Source: JADJPO01 sp963724535 (lineage in GTDB: Bacteria; Actinomycetota; Actinomycetes; Actinomycetales; Kineosporiaceae). Taken from it: 64,000 bases of DNA. The stretch spans positions 52,602 through 116,601 of the forward strand of contig CAVRVD010000009.1 of assembly GCA_963724535.1 (NCBI GenBank). The letters run 5' to 3'. Within the stretch, counting starts at the first letter, position 1. Every line of letters begins with the position of its first letter. The notes under the pieces were generated by a model. That model ran no database searches. It was not told the origin of the DNA and was given only the letters and a program-made list of their open reading frames with translations. Position numbers and translations under genes: made by a program. Below, piece after piece: positions 46,787-55,610 of the stretch.

Positions 46787-47911
46787 CTATTCGGACGCCG
46801 TGCGCTCTCTGCGGGTCTGCTCCAGCCACTCGGCGATCGCGTCACGGTCGCGCACTCCGGGGACGGCGTACCCCTGCTGCAGCAGTTCCTCGGCGCGCCG
46901 CCGGTCGATCGGCGCTCCCGTGCGCGCGGGCGGCAGCTGGCCGTCGGCCCAGCCGATCCAGCCGTAGCCCCACTGCGGGTCGGCGTCCAACCAGTCGCGG
47001 TACATCTGGTCCGCCGTGGCCGTCTCCCCGAGCCAGAACCAGCTCTCGGCGATGGCCCTGCGCCAGTTCTGCGTGGTCAGCGGATTGACGTCGGTGAAGC
47101 GGCGGGCCAACTCCTCGCCCACCGCGAGCCTGGCATGCAGTTTCGCAGGGTCGGCGAGCCCGGCGTTGCCCAGCTCCATCTCCAGGTCCTGGTTCCAGTT
47201 GAACAGTGACTGGGTCAGCGGGTACTGCGCGTCGAACCCGGCGATCGTGGTGATCCCCGCCGCGTCGCACAGCTGCAGCACACCGGACCAGGCCTGCAGC
47301 CACAGGTCGGTCGCGGCGCCGGGGTCCTGCCCCGACTTCGCGTAGCCGTCCTGCACCTGATCATCGACCGTCTCCATGCACAGCTGATCCGGCAACCACC
47401 GCTGCCACAGGGTCAGCACGGACAGCCAGATCCAGTCCGACTGCTGCCGGTGGGGGTCAGTGGCCGACAGGTCCATCAGCCGCACCGCCACCTCCTGGGC
47501 CGACAAGGCCTCCCGGCACAACGCCTCCAGCCCGGGCCGGTCTAAGTCGATCCCGAACGTCCGCAGCTTGCCCAACAACTCCTCGTCGCTCAGCCGCTCG
47601 GCGTCCGCCCGGTACGGCCTGTCGCGGCCCCCCAGGATCGTGTCCGCCCGCTCCCGGGTGAGTCGCTCCAGCGTCACCCAGGCGATTCCGTCCAGCGCCG
47701 AAGCATCCAGGTCACCCGCCCCCGCCACGTGCCCGACCACCCGGCCGGGCGCGACGGACACGGCAGGAGCGGCCACGTCGTCCCGCCGACGGCGCGGCGA
47801 CCCCGCCCGCCGTCCGACAGGGCCCCGCGCGGACCGGTTCTTCTTGCCACGACCACGCGACACCGGCGACACACTGGGAACGCTAGCAGCCACGTTATCC
47901 TCCGCCGACAT
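46787..47911 (-). CDS. Hypothetical protein with helical (TPR-like) repeats
   Basis: A 374-residue protein. The first 50 residues are Arg/Pro-rich and low-complexity. The rest is helical with paired-helix texture (TQNWRRAIAESWFWLGETAT, QMYRDWLDADPQWGYGWIGW) reminiscent of tetratricopeptide repeats. Similar bacterial proteins sometimes carry an N-terminal SEC-C motif, which is absent here. Start ATG at 47911. No function assigned. Confidence 0.7.
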   Translation of the reverse strand: MSAEDNVAASVPSVSPVSRGRGKKNRSARGPVGRRAGSPRRRRDDVAAPAVSVAPGRVVGHVAGAGDLDASALDGIAWVTLERLTRERADTILGGRDRPYRADAERLSDEELLGKLRTFGIDLDRPGLEALCREALSAQEVAVRLMDLSATDPHRQQSDWIWLSVLTLWQRWLPDQLCMETVDDQVQDGYAKSGQDPGAATDLWLQAWSGVLQLCDAAGITTIAGFDAQYPLTQSLFNWNQDLEMELGNAGLADPAKLHARLAVGEELARRFTDVNPLTTQNWRRAIAESWFWLGETATADQMYRDWLDADPQWGYGWIGWADGQLPPARTGAPIDRRRAEELLQQGYAVPGVRDRDAIAEWLEQTRRERTASE

Positions 47912-48083
47912 GGCCGATCACTCATGAGCGCACCGAGGGGAAGCATCGCCGGCCCGGTGGACACCGACGCTGGCGGCCTGATCGTCGGGGGTTGACCCTG
48001 CGGTCCTGCATCGACGCCGCCGCCAAGCAGCACACTCATGCCATGACCGGGACCGGTGTGGCCGAATCATCGGTCGGGTTGGG

Positions 48084-48476
48084 TTAGAAGGGCAGGTCCT
48101 GAAGGTCCGGGGGCTCGGCGCTCGCAGGCTTCCGCGGTGGCTCGTCATCGGGTTCCTCGAGGAACCCGTGGTCCTCACGTAGCTGACGAACGACCTCCGC
48201 CGGCGTCTTCTCGATCACGATGCGGGTGTCCTCGACTCCGAGTCCGGGGATGCCCGCGACGATCGCGCCTGGGTCGATGAGGAACCTCAACTGGCCGGTC
48301 GGCCCGCCGGCGACGTCGTCCAGCCCTTCATCGCAGGCCGCCTGGTAGGCCAGCGGCGCGAAGTCGTCCGGCACCAGCGCGTCCCGTCGCGCGGCGAACA
48401 CCTCCCGGGCGCACCGGTCCAGCACTTTCTCCCGCGTCACCCGGACCACGACACTCACGTTGACGGTCAACCGCAT
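48084..48476 (-). CDS. Hypothetical protein, 130 residues
   Basis: The protein begins MRLTVNVSVVVRVTREKVLD with an amphipathic strand-helix region and ends in an acidic, Pro-rich tail (EPPDLQDLPF). No family recognised. GGAGGA lies about 13 bases before the ATG; the frame continues open upstream (SALDAEIVALEDDPDA), so the start may be earlier. The composition looks like a real gene. Confidence 0.5.
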   Translation of the reverse strand: MRLTVNVSVVVRVTREKVLDRCAREVFAARRDALVPDDFAPLAYQAACDEGLDDVAGGPTGQLRFLIDPGAIVAGIPGLGVEDTRIVIEKTPAEVVRQLREDHGFLEEPDDEPPRKPASAEPPDLQDLPF

Positions 48477-48955
48477 CGCGTCCGGGTCGTCCTCCAGCGC
48501 GACGATCTCCGCATCCAGGGCGCTCTCATCGCGCCAGAACGGAGGCGCACCGTCGGCTGACCGACCTGCCCTGCCGCGCTTGCCCGGGCCTCTGCCTGCG
48601 TCCCGACACGACCCGCACGCTACACAGCCCCGAGCGTCAACGCCGGGACCGCGCCGGGACCGCGGCCGTCGGTGACGCCGAAGCCGAGGGGCCCCTCCTC
48701 AAAGCGCCCACACTCCGTCACCGAACACGAGCTCCCACGACGCGGAACCAGCGGCAGAAGCGTATGGCCGCGCTACTCGCGGCCAGATGAGGGCGCTCGG
48801 TGCACTTGGTCGAACGTGGCGGTGTGACCTGGGGCGCATCGCCGCCCCGAGGCATCCTGGTCCAGTTCCCCGAACCACTGGACTGGACGGCGGGGGCGGG
48901 GAGAATTGGGACTTCGGAACCTGGAGATCGGCAACGCAACGACGAGACTCAAGGT
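48477..48955. other. Stretch without a supported gene
   Basis: About 480 bases between divergent genes. Only the possible upstream extension of the 48084-48476 gene is noted. No RNA genes or clear repeats were seen. Confidence 0.35.
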
Positions 48956-49298
48956 ATGACTACGTATTCGAGCACTCATCACGAGGTGCGGGGGCGGCCG
49001 GTGTCTCGCGTCGGCCGGTGGGCGGTCAGGCTCGCAGGTCTCTGCGTCGCGGGTGTCGTCCTGGTCGTGCTTGCCTTCGCGCTCAACGTCGTCGAACCAG
49101 CCAAGAGCTACAGCGACAGCTGGGCACAGCTCGTGTGGGGCCTGGGCATCTGGGCGTGCGGGATCGGCGCGGTCATCACCGGCGTCGTCGCAATCGTGCG
49201 GCACCACGAGCGCTCCTGGATGGTCATGCTGGCCACCGTTCTCGGACTTCTTCCCCCTTGCCCTGCTGTTGTCGGAGATCGCGACGGGCAACTTCTGA
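48956..49298 (+). pseudogene. Small membrane protein with a poly-C frameshift
   Basis: ATG 48956 (AAGG upstream) encodes about 100 residues: MTTYSSTHHEVRGRPVSRVG, two hydrophobic segments (LCVAGVVLVVLAFAL and LGIWACGIGAVITGVVAIV), then MVMLATVLGLLP. At a run of five C (about 49254-49258) the frame should shift to continue as LALLLSEIATGNF with a stop at 49298. The one-base excess may be a mutation, a phase-variable tract or a base-calling error. No family recognised. Confidence 0.6.
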
Positions 49299-49547
49299 CC
49301 TCGCCCGCGCGCCCCACGAAAGAGGGATCCGTGTGGCCACGACGCACGCGGGACCGCCTCAGCCCTTACCCGTTCGAGGCCGACCTCACCCGCACAGCGG
49401 CCATGTCCGAACGGGGCTGGCGCCGCGTTCTACGCTGCCGGAGGCCACGATTCGGCGTCATGAGCGGTCACGCTATGCCGCCCGGTCGGCGGCAATTGCG
49501 CGCGTTGCCTCAGGCACAGACTTCGCCACACGGACACCGCGGGCCCG

Positions 49548-49726
49548 GCAACCTCACCGCGAACATGTTGATCACCGGTGACCCGACGGCCGGCCAGACG
49601 GTCGGTCCGGCCACCGCCATGAGCCGCTTCGACGAGTGGTGGCAGGCGGCGATGGTGCTGACCGGCTACGGGCTGGTCCTCGCGGTCGCGGGCGCCTACC
49701 TGACCACTCGGCGGGACGTGTCCTGA
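49548..49726 (+). pseudogene. ABC-2 permease C-terminal remnant
   Basis: The frame ending at 49726 encodes NLTANMLITGDPTAGQTVG and SRFDEWWQAAMVLTGYGLVL plus AGAYLTTRRDVS. This is the extreme C-terminus of an ABC-2 type permease, with its last membrane helix. Nothing upstream in this frame matches, so only the tail survives. Confidence 0.6.
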
Positions 49727-49831
49727 CCAGGGACCTGGTCGCCGGGCCGTGGCCCGAGGCGTGAGCAGTGCCACCGGCGGCGCCGGCGACGGACGAGCAG
49801 AATCGCAGGGGAGACGTCCGAGGAGGAGGCC

Positions 49832-50707
49832 ATGGCCTATTCGCTGCCAACGAACATCGAGTCACGTCCGGTCACGGTGATCGGTGCCGGCACCCTGGGG
49901 CGCCGCATCGCGCTGATGATGGCCAACCGAGGGGGTGTGGTCCGGATCTTCGACATGGTTCCCGAACAGCGGCAGGCCGCGAAGGTGTTCGTGGACCAGG
50001 AGCTGCCCGCGCTGGTCCCGACGATCGAGGGCGGCTCCGAGGGCACGGTCGAGCTGCACGACGACCTAGCGACCGCGCTGCGCGGCGCTTGGCTGGTGGT
50101 GGAGGCCATCCCGGAGAAGAAGGACCTGAAGCAGGCGCTGTTCGGTGACCTGGACCGGCTGGCCGATGCCGACGCGATCCTGGCGACGAACTCCTCCTCC
50201 TACGCGGCAGGCGACATCATCGACAACGTCGAGCATCCGGAACGGGTCTGCAACCTGCACTTCTACGTACCGCCGGGGATGCCGGGTGCGGACCTGATGA
50301 GCTCGGGGCACACCGACCCGGCGATCTTCGACCTGCTGCGGACGCAGTTGCGCAAGCACGGCATCTTCGCGTTCCTCGCGTCGAAGAAGTCGACCGGTTT
50401 CATCTTCAACCGGATCTGGGCGGCCATCAAGCGCGAGTGCCTCATGGTCGTGGCCGACGGGGTGTCCAACCCGCAGGACATCGACCAGATGTGGATGGTC
50501 AACTTCGGCATGGACTGGGGGCCGTTCCAGCTGATGGACCGGGTGGGGCTGGACGTCGTGCGCGACATCGAGCTGCACTACATGGACGAACGGGAGGGCC
50601 TGCCCACCAACACCATTGAGCTGCTGGACACCTACATCGCGCGCGGCCAGCTGGGCATGAAGAGCGGCAAGGGCTTCTACGACTACGGCGGCCAGGCCCA
50701 GGGCTAG
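49832..50707 (+). CDS. 3-hydroxyacyl-CoA dehydrogenase family protein
   Basis: A 291-residue NAD-binding dehydrogenase. The Rossmann motif is VIGAGTLGRRIALMMANRGG, with an acidic residue ending strand two (IFDM). VVEAIPEKKDLKQALF is the family E-kinase-like signature, and NLHFYVPPG holds the catalytic His. The C-terminal helical domain (RIWAAIKRECLMVVADGVSN ... GKGFYDY) is complete. It would oxidise a 3-hydroxyacyl-CoA or similar 3-hydroxyacid. ATG 49832 follows a GAGGAGG site. It is an intact metabolic gene inside an otherwise decayed region. Confidence 0.88.
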   Translation: MAYSLPTNIESRPVTVIGAGTLGRRIALMMANRGGVVRIFDMVPEQRQAAKVFVDQELPALVPTIEGGSEGTVELHDDLATALRGAWLVVEAIPEKKDLKQALFGDLDRLADADAILATNSSSYAAGDIIDNVEHPERVCNLHFYVPPGMPGADLMSSGHTDPAIFDLLRTQLRKHGIFAFLASKKSTGFIFNRIWAAIKRECLMVVADGVSNPQDIDQMWMVNFGMDWGPFQLMDRVGLDVVRDIELHYMDEREGLPTNTIELLDTYIARGQLGMKSGKGFYDYGGQAQG

Positions 50708-50876
50708 CCACACCGGTATCGGCAACGGCGTCACACACCGGTACCGGGGGAACGGATCACCGATTCTGCACCAGCAGGGCGCAGGGGTGCGGTCAGCTGG
50801 CCGCCAGGTGCTCGGCCAGCCATGCCGCCGTGACGGTCCCTCCGCCCCCTACGCAGCGCAAGCGGTGTTATCGATG

Positions 50877-50921
50877 CTGAGGCGCGTTGTGTGGGTTCAG
50901 GTGGTGGCGAACATGATCCGG
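50877..50921. repeat. Solo IS982 end
   Basis: These 45 bases are identical to 52942-52986, the end of the complete IS982 copy, including the inverted repeat and the last codons of its transposase. The rest of that second copy is missing; an ISKra4-type element begins right beside it. Confidence 0.85.
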
Positions 50922-50946
50922 TGGGTGTGGCTCTTCTGGAGGGACC

Positions 50947-52130
50947 TCATGCTGCCTGCGGGATGACGCCCTGGGCGTAGCGGGACTCGTGGACCCGGTG
51001 ACGTTCCTGGGCGAGGTGGTAGGTCCAGTAGTCGTCGAAGTCGCCGTTGCTGCGGATGGCTCGGAGTTTGAGGATGGCTTCTGCGCCGGGGAGCCCCCAA
51101 CGGGCGCCGGTGAGGTCCATCCGGTCCTTGACCAGGTGACGGCAGGCGCCCTCGATCACGCCGGTGGCGATCGGCCAGCCGTTGGCCAGCGCGGTGGGGT
51201 AGTCCAGGTGGCGGGCCTTGTTGGTCAGGTAGACGGCGCAGGCGTCGGCGCCGGTCCGTTGGGCGTCGTGGAGTCCGGCGATGGTCGCGGCGCGCCGGAT
51301 CGCCCCGGCGACGCGGGTGGCCTTGCCGTCCAGGACGGCGCGGGCGTGGTGGCGGACCCAGTCCTCGGCGGCGGGGTCGCCCTCGCGGTGGAAGCACCAG
51401 GCGGCCTTCCAGATGTACTCGAGAACGTGAATGAAGTCGATCACGATGGTGACTTGCAGGGTGCGGGTGTGGGCCTCGGCGGTGATCCGGTCGATCTGGT
51501 GGTTGTTGCCGTCGACGAGGGCGACCCAGGTGCGGGTGTGGTCGGGGTCGCGGCGGTCGGCCTCGGTGAAGATCTGGGCGACCACGGTGGCGGCGTCGGC
51601 CACGACGCTGGCGGTCAGCCACTTGTTCGACGTCACCGGTCCAGGGTGGATCTGGGTGCGTTCGGTGTCGTTGGCGGGCAGGATGTCCGCGCTGGTGCGC
51701 CGGGCTGGGCTGGCGTCGAACACGGTTCCCACTTCGGCCATGCGTTTCCGGTGTCGCTTCTCTCCCTTCGATAATCGGGTCGCCAGCTTCGGGCGGGTCG
51801 TGGCGGCCGCGGCGGCGGCGGCCGCGCGGAGCGCGTCGTGGCGCATCACGACGCCTTTGCCGTCGCAGGACAGCACGAGTGGGTCGCTGCCGGCGCCGGC
51901 CGGTGGTTGCCGCCCGGAGTAGAAGCTGTCGGCGTCGATCGGCGGATCGGCGGGCGAGTTGTTCGACCTGCCGTTTGCCGACCTGTTGTCCGGTGCCCCG
52001 TTCGATCGCCTCGACCGCGGCGTCGAACGACCCGCGTGAGCTCTCGACCGCGGCGAGGTGACGTAGCCCGTGGGAGTACTCCTCCTCGGGCAGGTTGAGT
52101 ACCCCGTCGGCGGGCTCACCACCGAGGCCT
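50947..52130 (-). pseudogene. ISKra4 family transposase, frameshifted and 5'-truncated
   Basis: The upstream frame gives LPEEEYSHGLRHLAAVESSR and GTGQQVGKRQVEQLARR. Near 51965 a shift enters DSFYSGRQP and LVLSCDGKGVVMRHDALR, then TWVALVDGNNHQIDRI, IVIDFIHVLEYIWKAAWCF and VIEGACRHLVKDRMDLTGAR to 50947, all typical of ISKra4 transposases. The N-terminal quarter is missing beyond about 52130. Its end abuts the solo IS982 terminus, suggesting nested insertions. Confidence 0.82.
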
Positions 52131-52306
52131 GAGGAATTTCATGATCGGCGACACATCTCGCCGCACCCTTGCCGCGGACGGCTGGCGTAGGTAGGTCGTG
52201 GACGGTTGTACACGACTGGACTACCCGACATGACTCGATGCCATCCACTCGGGCCTGCCCACGCAGCTCGATCGCGTCCGCAGACATGCGGGTGATTGAA
52301 TTTTCG

Positions 52307-52332
52307 TATCACGCAAAGTATATTGCGAGATA
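52307..52332 (+). promoter_or_regulatory. Inverted-repeat operator of the HTH-MNT gene
   Basis: TATCACGCAA-AGTATA-TTGCGAGATA: ten-base arms with one mismatch in an AT-rich patch unlike its surroundings. It ends on the A of the ATG at 52332. The position suggests the product's own winged helix binds here and blocks transcription or translation. Confidence 0.7.
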
Positions 52333-52941
52333 TGCAAGCAGATCCGCCTCCGTTGTTGCCCCTGCTCCGCTCTAGGATCCAAGCCGACATCCTCACCGTG
52401 ATCCTGCTCAACCCCGAGCAGGAGTGGACAGTCACCGATCTCGCCTCGCGAGTGGGCACCTCCGTGGCAACCGCTCAGCGTGAGGTGGTGCGCGCTGAGC
52501 GGGCCGGTGTGGTGTCGTCTCGCAAACTGGGCAACGTTCGGCTGGCCACCGCCGCGGCCGGTCCCCTGACGGGGCCGCTGACCGAACTGCTGCTGCGCGC
52601 GTTCGGCCCGCCGCAAGTGGTTGCCGAGGAACTCGCCGGCGTGGGCGCGATCCAGGCCGCCTACCTGTTCGGATCCTGGGCCGCCCGCTACACCGGCCAG
52701 CCCGGCCACGCCCCGGCCGACATCGACGTCCTGGTCATCGGGAAACCCGACCGGGACGACCTCGACGACGCCGCCCAGCGCGCCACGAGACGGCTAGCGC
52801 GAGAGGTCAACGCGACAGTTCGTTCCCCTGACTGGTGGCACCAGGGCACCGACGCCTTCCACACCGAGATCACCACCAGACCACTTGTGCCCCTCGGCGC
52901 CGACGCCGCCGAGACCGCGACACCGACGGGATCCGTCGCTC
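52332..52941 (+). CDS. Winged-helix MNT nucleotidyltransferase (antitoxin), 3' end altered by IS982
   Basis: About 200 residues before the IS. An N-terminal winged helix (EQEWTVTDLASRVGTSVATA, QREVVRAERAGVVSSRKLG) is followed by a nucleotidyltransferase domain with GSWAARYTGQPGHAPADIDV (GSxAxx...DxD). Single-domain relatives are MNT antitoxins of HEPN toxins; here a regulator is fused on. The frame runs without a stop into the IS982 at 52942, so the native C-terminus is lost or replaced by IS-encoded residues. The HEPN partner lies on the far side of the IS (54055). Confidence 0.78.
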
Positions 52942-53933
52942 CTGAGGCGCGTTGTGTGGGTTCAGGTGGTGGCGAACATGATCCGGTTGAGGGTGTGGGC
53001 GGCGATGGTGGAGGCGGTGCGGGTCAGCAGGCCCCAGAAGGTGTGGGCGCCGTGGCGGGCCAGGTCCATCTGGTCGGTGATCTCTCCGAAGGTGGTCTCG
53101 ATCCGGTTGCGCCACTCGGCGATCACCGTCAACAGGCCCGGTGACATGGTCTTACGCTGGTTCTTCGTCGGTGGGACAAGGATCGAGATGCCCTGCGCGG
53201 CGAGGGATTCAGCGAACTTCTTGCCGTTGAAGCCCTTGTCGGTCAACAGCCCGGCCAGGTAGTCCGCGTCCTCGATCAGGCCGGGTACCAGGTCACGTTC
53301 GTTGATCGCTGCCGGGACGATCGCCCACGCCCGGACCAGCCGCGAGCCAAGGTCGGTCCGCGCGGCCAGGCGGAACCCGTAGAACCACTCGGCGTGGGCT
53401 GCGTCGCGTCCGAACCGAGCCGCCAGACCGTTCGGGCCCACCCAGGAATCCGGTCCACGCTTGCGGGAGGGGTGCTTGACCGGCAGGGCCGAGGTGTCGA
53501 CCTGGCCCCAGTCGTCGGCCGGGAGCTGATCGGCCAGTGCGACCCGGACCTGCTCGAAGGCGCCCCACAGCCAGCGGGCCCGCCGGTTGAACTCGCTGTG
53601 GTGGGGCAGCCGGGGGAACAACCCGGCATGATCGCGGCGGATCTCGGTCAGGAACCCGGACTCGCTGCGACGGTGTAATAGGTGCCTGACCAGCACGATC
53701 GTGATGATCTCCGCGTCGCTGCAGGCGGGTGCGGGCCCCGGACGAGTCGGGATCGTCACCTGACCGTCAAGGATCAGGTCATCGATCAGGGTGTAGCAGT
53801 GGACGAACAGGTCCAGGGTCGGCAGCATGACAGTGCCCCTGCGGCAGTGGGTGATCTAGGCAATCGCCACTCTCCGCAGGGGCATCCTCACGTCAACCAC
53901 CGACACGCGGCATCAACCCACACAACGCGCCTG
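52942..53933 (-). mobile_element. IS982 family insertion sequence
   Basis: It is about 990 bp, bounded by inverted repeats sharing AGGCGCGTTGTGTGGGTT (left from 52945, right ending about 53931 on the opposite strand). It contains one intact transposase. No convincing target duplication was found. It separates the MNT antitoxin gene from its HEPN partner. Confidence 0.85.
52962..53828 (-). CDS. IS982 family transposase
   Basis: A complete 288-residue DDE transposase. The N-terminal domain contains DLFVHCYTLIDDLI and CSDAEIITIVLVRHLLHRRS. RLPHHSEFNRRARWLWGAF is the IS982 signature, followed by DWGQVDTSALPVKH, KGFNGKKFAESLAAQGI and EWRNRIETTFGEITDQMDLA (catalytic acidic residues in DTSALP, DKGFNG and ETTFGE). 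It is the only undamaged transposase in the window, so this copy may still be mobile. Confidence 0.9.
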   Translation of the reverse strand: MLPTLDLFVHCYTLIDDLILDGQVTIPTRPGPAPACSDAEIITIVLVRHLLHRRSESGFLTEIRRDHAGLFPRLPHHSEFNRRARWLWGAFEQVRVALADQLPADDWGQVDTSALPVKHPSRKRGPDSWVGPNGLAARFGRDAAHAEWFYGFRLAARTDLGSRLVRAWAIVPAAINERDLVPGLIEDADYLAGLLTDKGFNGKKFAESLAAQGISILVPPTKNQRKTMSPGLLTVIAEWRNRIETTFGEITDQMDLARHGAHTFWGLLTRTASTIAAHTLNRIMFATT

Positions 53934-54054
53934 AGGGTGGAGAAACCGCTCCCATCCCCGCAGCAGGCAACCAGCCGAAACGCGGCACACGGGCGCAGCC
54001 ATCCGCAAAGCGTCCACAGCCCGCACCCCGGTCCAGGTCTGACAGGGTGGGCGC

Positions 54055-54534
54055 GTGACCTGGGAACCTGGCACGGAACGGATCCGCGACCTACTGCGAG
54101 CAGGGGAACTCGAACAAGTCACTCCCGACACCACGGTCTCCCGCAGGCTCCTCACCGACGCCGAGAACCACCTCGCAACAGCGCGGGCGGGCATCGAGGC
54201 CGGAGACCTGGCAGGCGCCTACCAACTCGCCTACGACACTCTCCGCAAGTCAGCCACCGCGCTGCTCGCCGCGCAAGGCCTACGCGCCACCAGCCGCGGC
54301 GGCCACATCGCCGTGCAGGACGCCGTCCACACCCAGTTCGCCTCCACCGTCCGAGTTTTTCGGTCCTTTAGCCGGATCCGCCGCGCCCGCAATAGCTTCG
54401 AATACCCCGACAGCGACACCCACGGCCCCATCCTCGACGACGTCACCGATGCCCTCACCACCGCACACACCGCGCTCGACGCCGCGACGCGAATACTCGA
54501 CAGCGGCCTGCTCACGACATGGGAACAACCATGA
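54055..54534 (+). CDS. HEPN-domain protein, probable toxin of the MNT-HEPN pair
   Basis: A 159-residue helical protein. RRLLTDAENHLATARAGIEA and YQLAYDTLRKSATALLAAQG are the HEPN core. VFRSFSRIRRARNSFEYPDS contains the Rx4-6H-like active region, here RxxRNSFEY rather than a clear RxxxxH, so RNase activity is uncertain. Start GTG 54055. Its partner, the winged-helix MNT gene, lies upstream across the IS982. The insertion may uncouple their expression. Confidence 0.78.
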   Translation: MTWEPGTERIRDLLRAGELEQVTPDTTVSRRLLTDAENHLATARAGIEAGDLAGAYQLAYDTLRKSATALLAAQGLRATSRGGHIAVQDAVHTQFASTVRVFRSFSRIRRARNSFEYPDSDTHGPILDDVTDALTTAHTALDAATRILDSGLLTTWEQP

Positions 54535-54682
54535 GCAAGCCGTTCACGCCATCGAGCACGGCGACGACAATCCCGACAGACGCCCGCTCGACGGACTCGA
54601 CGCCAGGATGCGCGTGCGCGGACTCAACCACTCCAGACCTACGGACATCGGACATCGGACATCGGACGATACGCGCGTCCGG

Positions 54683-54699
54683 ATACCCCCATGAGGTAT
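54683..54699. repeat. Inverted repeat ATACC-N7-GGTAT, copy 1
   Basis: ATACCCCCATGAGGTAT, 149 bases after the HEPN stop and 259 bases before the first tRNA-Tyr-derived repeat (start to start). It is the first of four such sites, one per cassette. Confidence 0.7.
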
Positions 54700-54941
54700 T
54701 CGGCTTCTCGGTCGAAGGGCCGATTTCGTCGCCGCGTATTCGCCGCGACCAGCCCACCCACACCTTGGGGCGCGAGTCCTGATCGACACTGCCTGTGATC
54801 AATGCAGGTCACAGCCCCTGACGTGGACACAGACCGTGACCCACGCGGAGTGGCAGCGGTGCCGTGCACCGCTCCCGCTCGCGGCCGCGCCGCACACCCC
54901 CCGCCTGCGCGTTTTCCCAGGTTAAGAGCATGTTGATCTTC

Positions 54942-54991
54942 GGTGGCGGGTGATGGATTCGAACCAACGTAGGCTGTGCCGACGGTTTTAC
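54942..54991 (-). repeat. tRNA-Tyr 3'-half repeat, copy 1 (att-like)
   Basis: On the minus strand these 50 bases run from the anticodon arm (GTAAAACCGTCGG) through a variable arm and T loop (GGTTCGAATCC) to the acceptor end (CACCCGCCACC). The anticodon GTA marks tRNA-Tyr. The 5' half is absent. The same 50 bases recur exactly at 56281 and 57330. Confidence 0.85.
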
Positions 54992-55157
54992 AGGGCGGCC
55001 CACCAACCCCGCTGACCTGCACCAACACCGACCTCGGCGACATCTCGCCGCACTCTCGCCGCGGACAGTCAGGGCTACTCGTTGATGGTCGCCACCGTGG
55101 ATGGCCTCGGCACCCTCGGCGACCCTCGGGCAAGCGAGATCCTTAAGGGTCGACGAT

Positions 55158-55177
55158 ACATGACCGATCAGTTATGT
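55158..55177 (+). promoter_or_regulatory. Palindromic operator before higBA
   Basis: ACATGACCGATCAGTTATGT is a 20-base palindrome centred on GATC with two mismatched base pairs, ending eight bases before the toxin start. It is the expected binding site for the HigA repressor. Confidence 0.6.
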
Positions 55178-55184
55178 TGATGGT

Positions 55185-55610
55185 GTGGCGTGGGAGGTCA
55201 GCCTCCACGAGGAGGTGGAGCGCTGGTTCCTGGCCCTGTGCCGGGACGATCCCGAGTCGGCGGATCTGGTGGCCGCTGCGATCGATCAGCTCGCCGTGGT
55301 CGGGCCGACGCTGGGTCGGCCACTGGTCGATCGGGTCCACGGCAGTAGGCATCACAATATGAAGGAGCTGCGGCCGGCGTCCACGGGCTCCAGCGAGGTG
55401 CGGGTGCTGTTCGCGTTCGATCCGGATCGTGAGGCAGTGGTCCTCGTCGCCGGGGACAAGTCCGGTCGCTGGCAGGCGTGGTATCGCGAGGCGATCCCGC
55501 TCGCCGACAACCGATTCGACGAACACCTGGCGGCTCGACCGCGACGAATGGCAGAGCAGCCCGGCACAGCAGAACGCCGGGGACCGAGACGAGGAGGGCG
55601 ACAGCAGTGA
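55185..55610 (+). CDS. higB: HigB/RelE-like toxin
   Basis: A 141-residue RelE-superfamily mRNA-interferase-like toxin (Gp49-like type). MAWEVSLHEEVERWFLALC, GPTLGRPLVDRVHGSRHHNM and KELRPASTGSSEVRVLFAFD are its family blocks, followed by VVLVAGDKSGRWQAWYREAI. The basic/His-rich KELRP and RVLFAF segments hold the usual catalytic positions. It precedes its antitoxin (toxin first, as in higBA) and overlaps it by four bases (GTGA at 55607). Intact. Confidence 0.88.
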   Translation: MAWEVSLHEEVERWFLALCRDDPESADLVAAAIDQLAVVGPTLGRPLVDRVHGSRHHNMKELRPASTGSSEVRVLFAFDPDREAVVLVAGDKSGRWQAWYREAIPLADNRFDEHLAARPRRMAEQPGTAERRGPRRGGRQQ

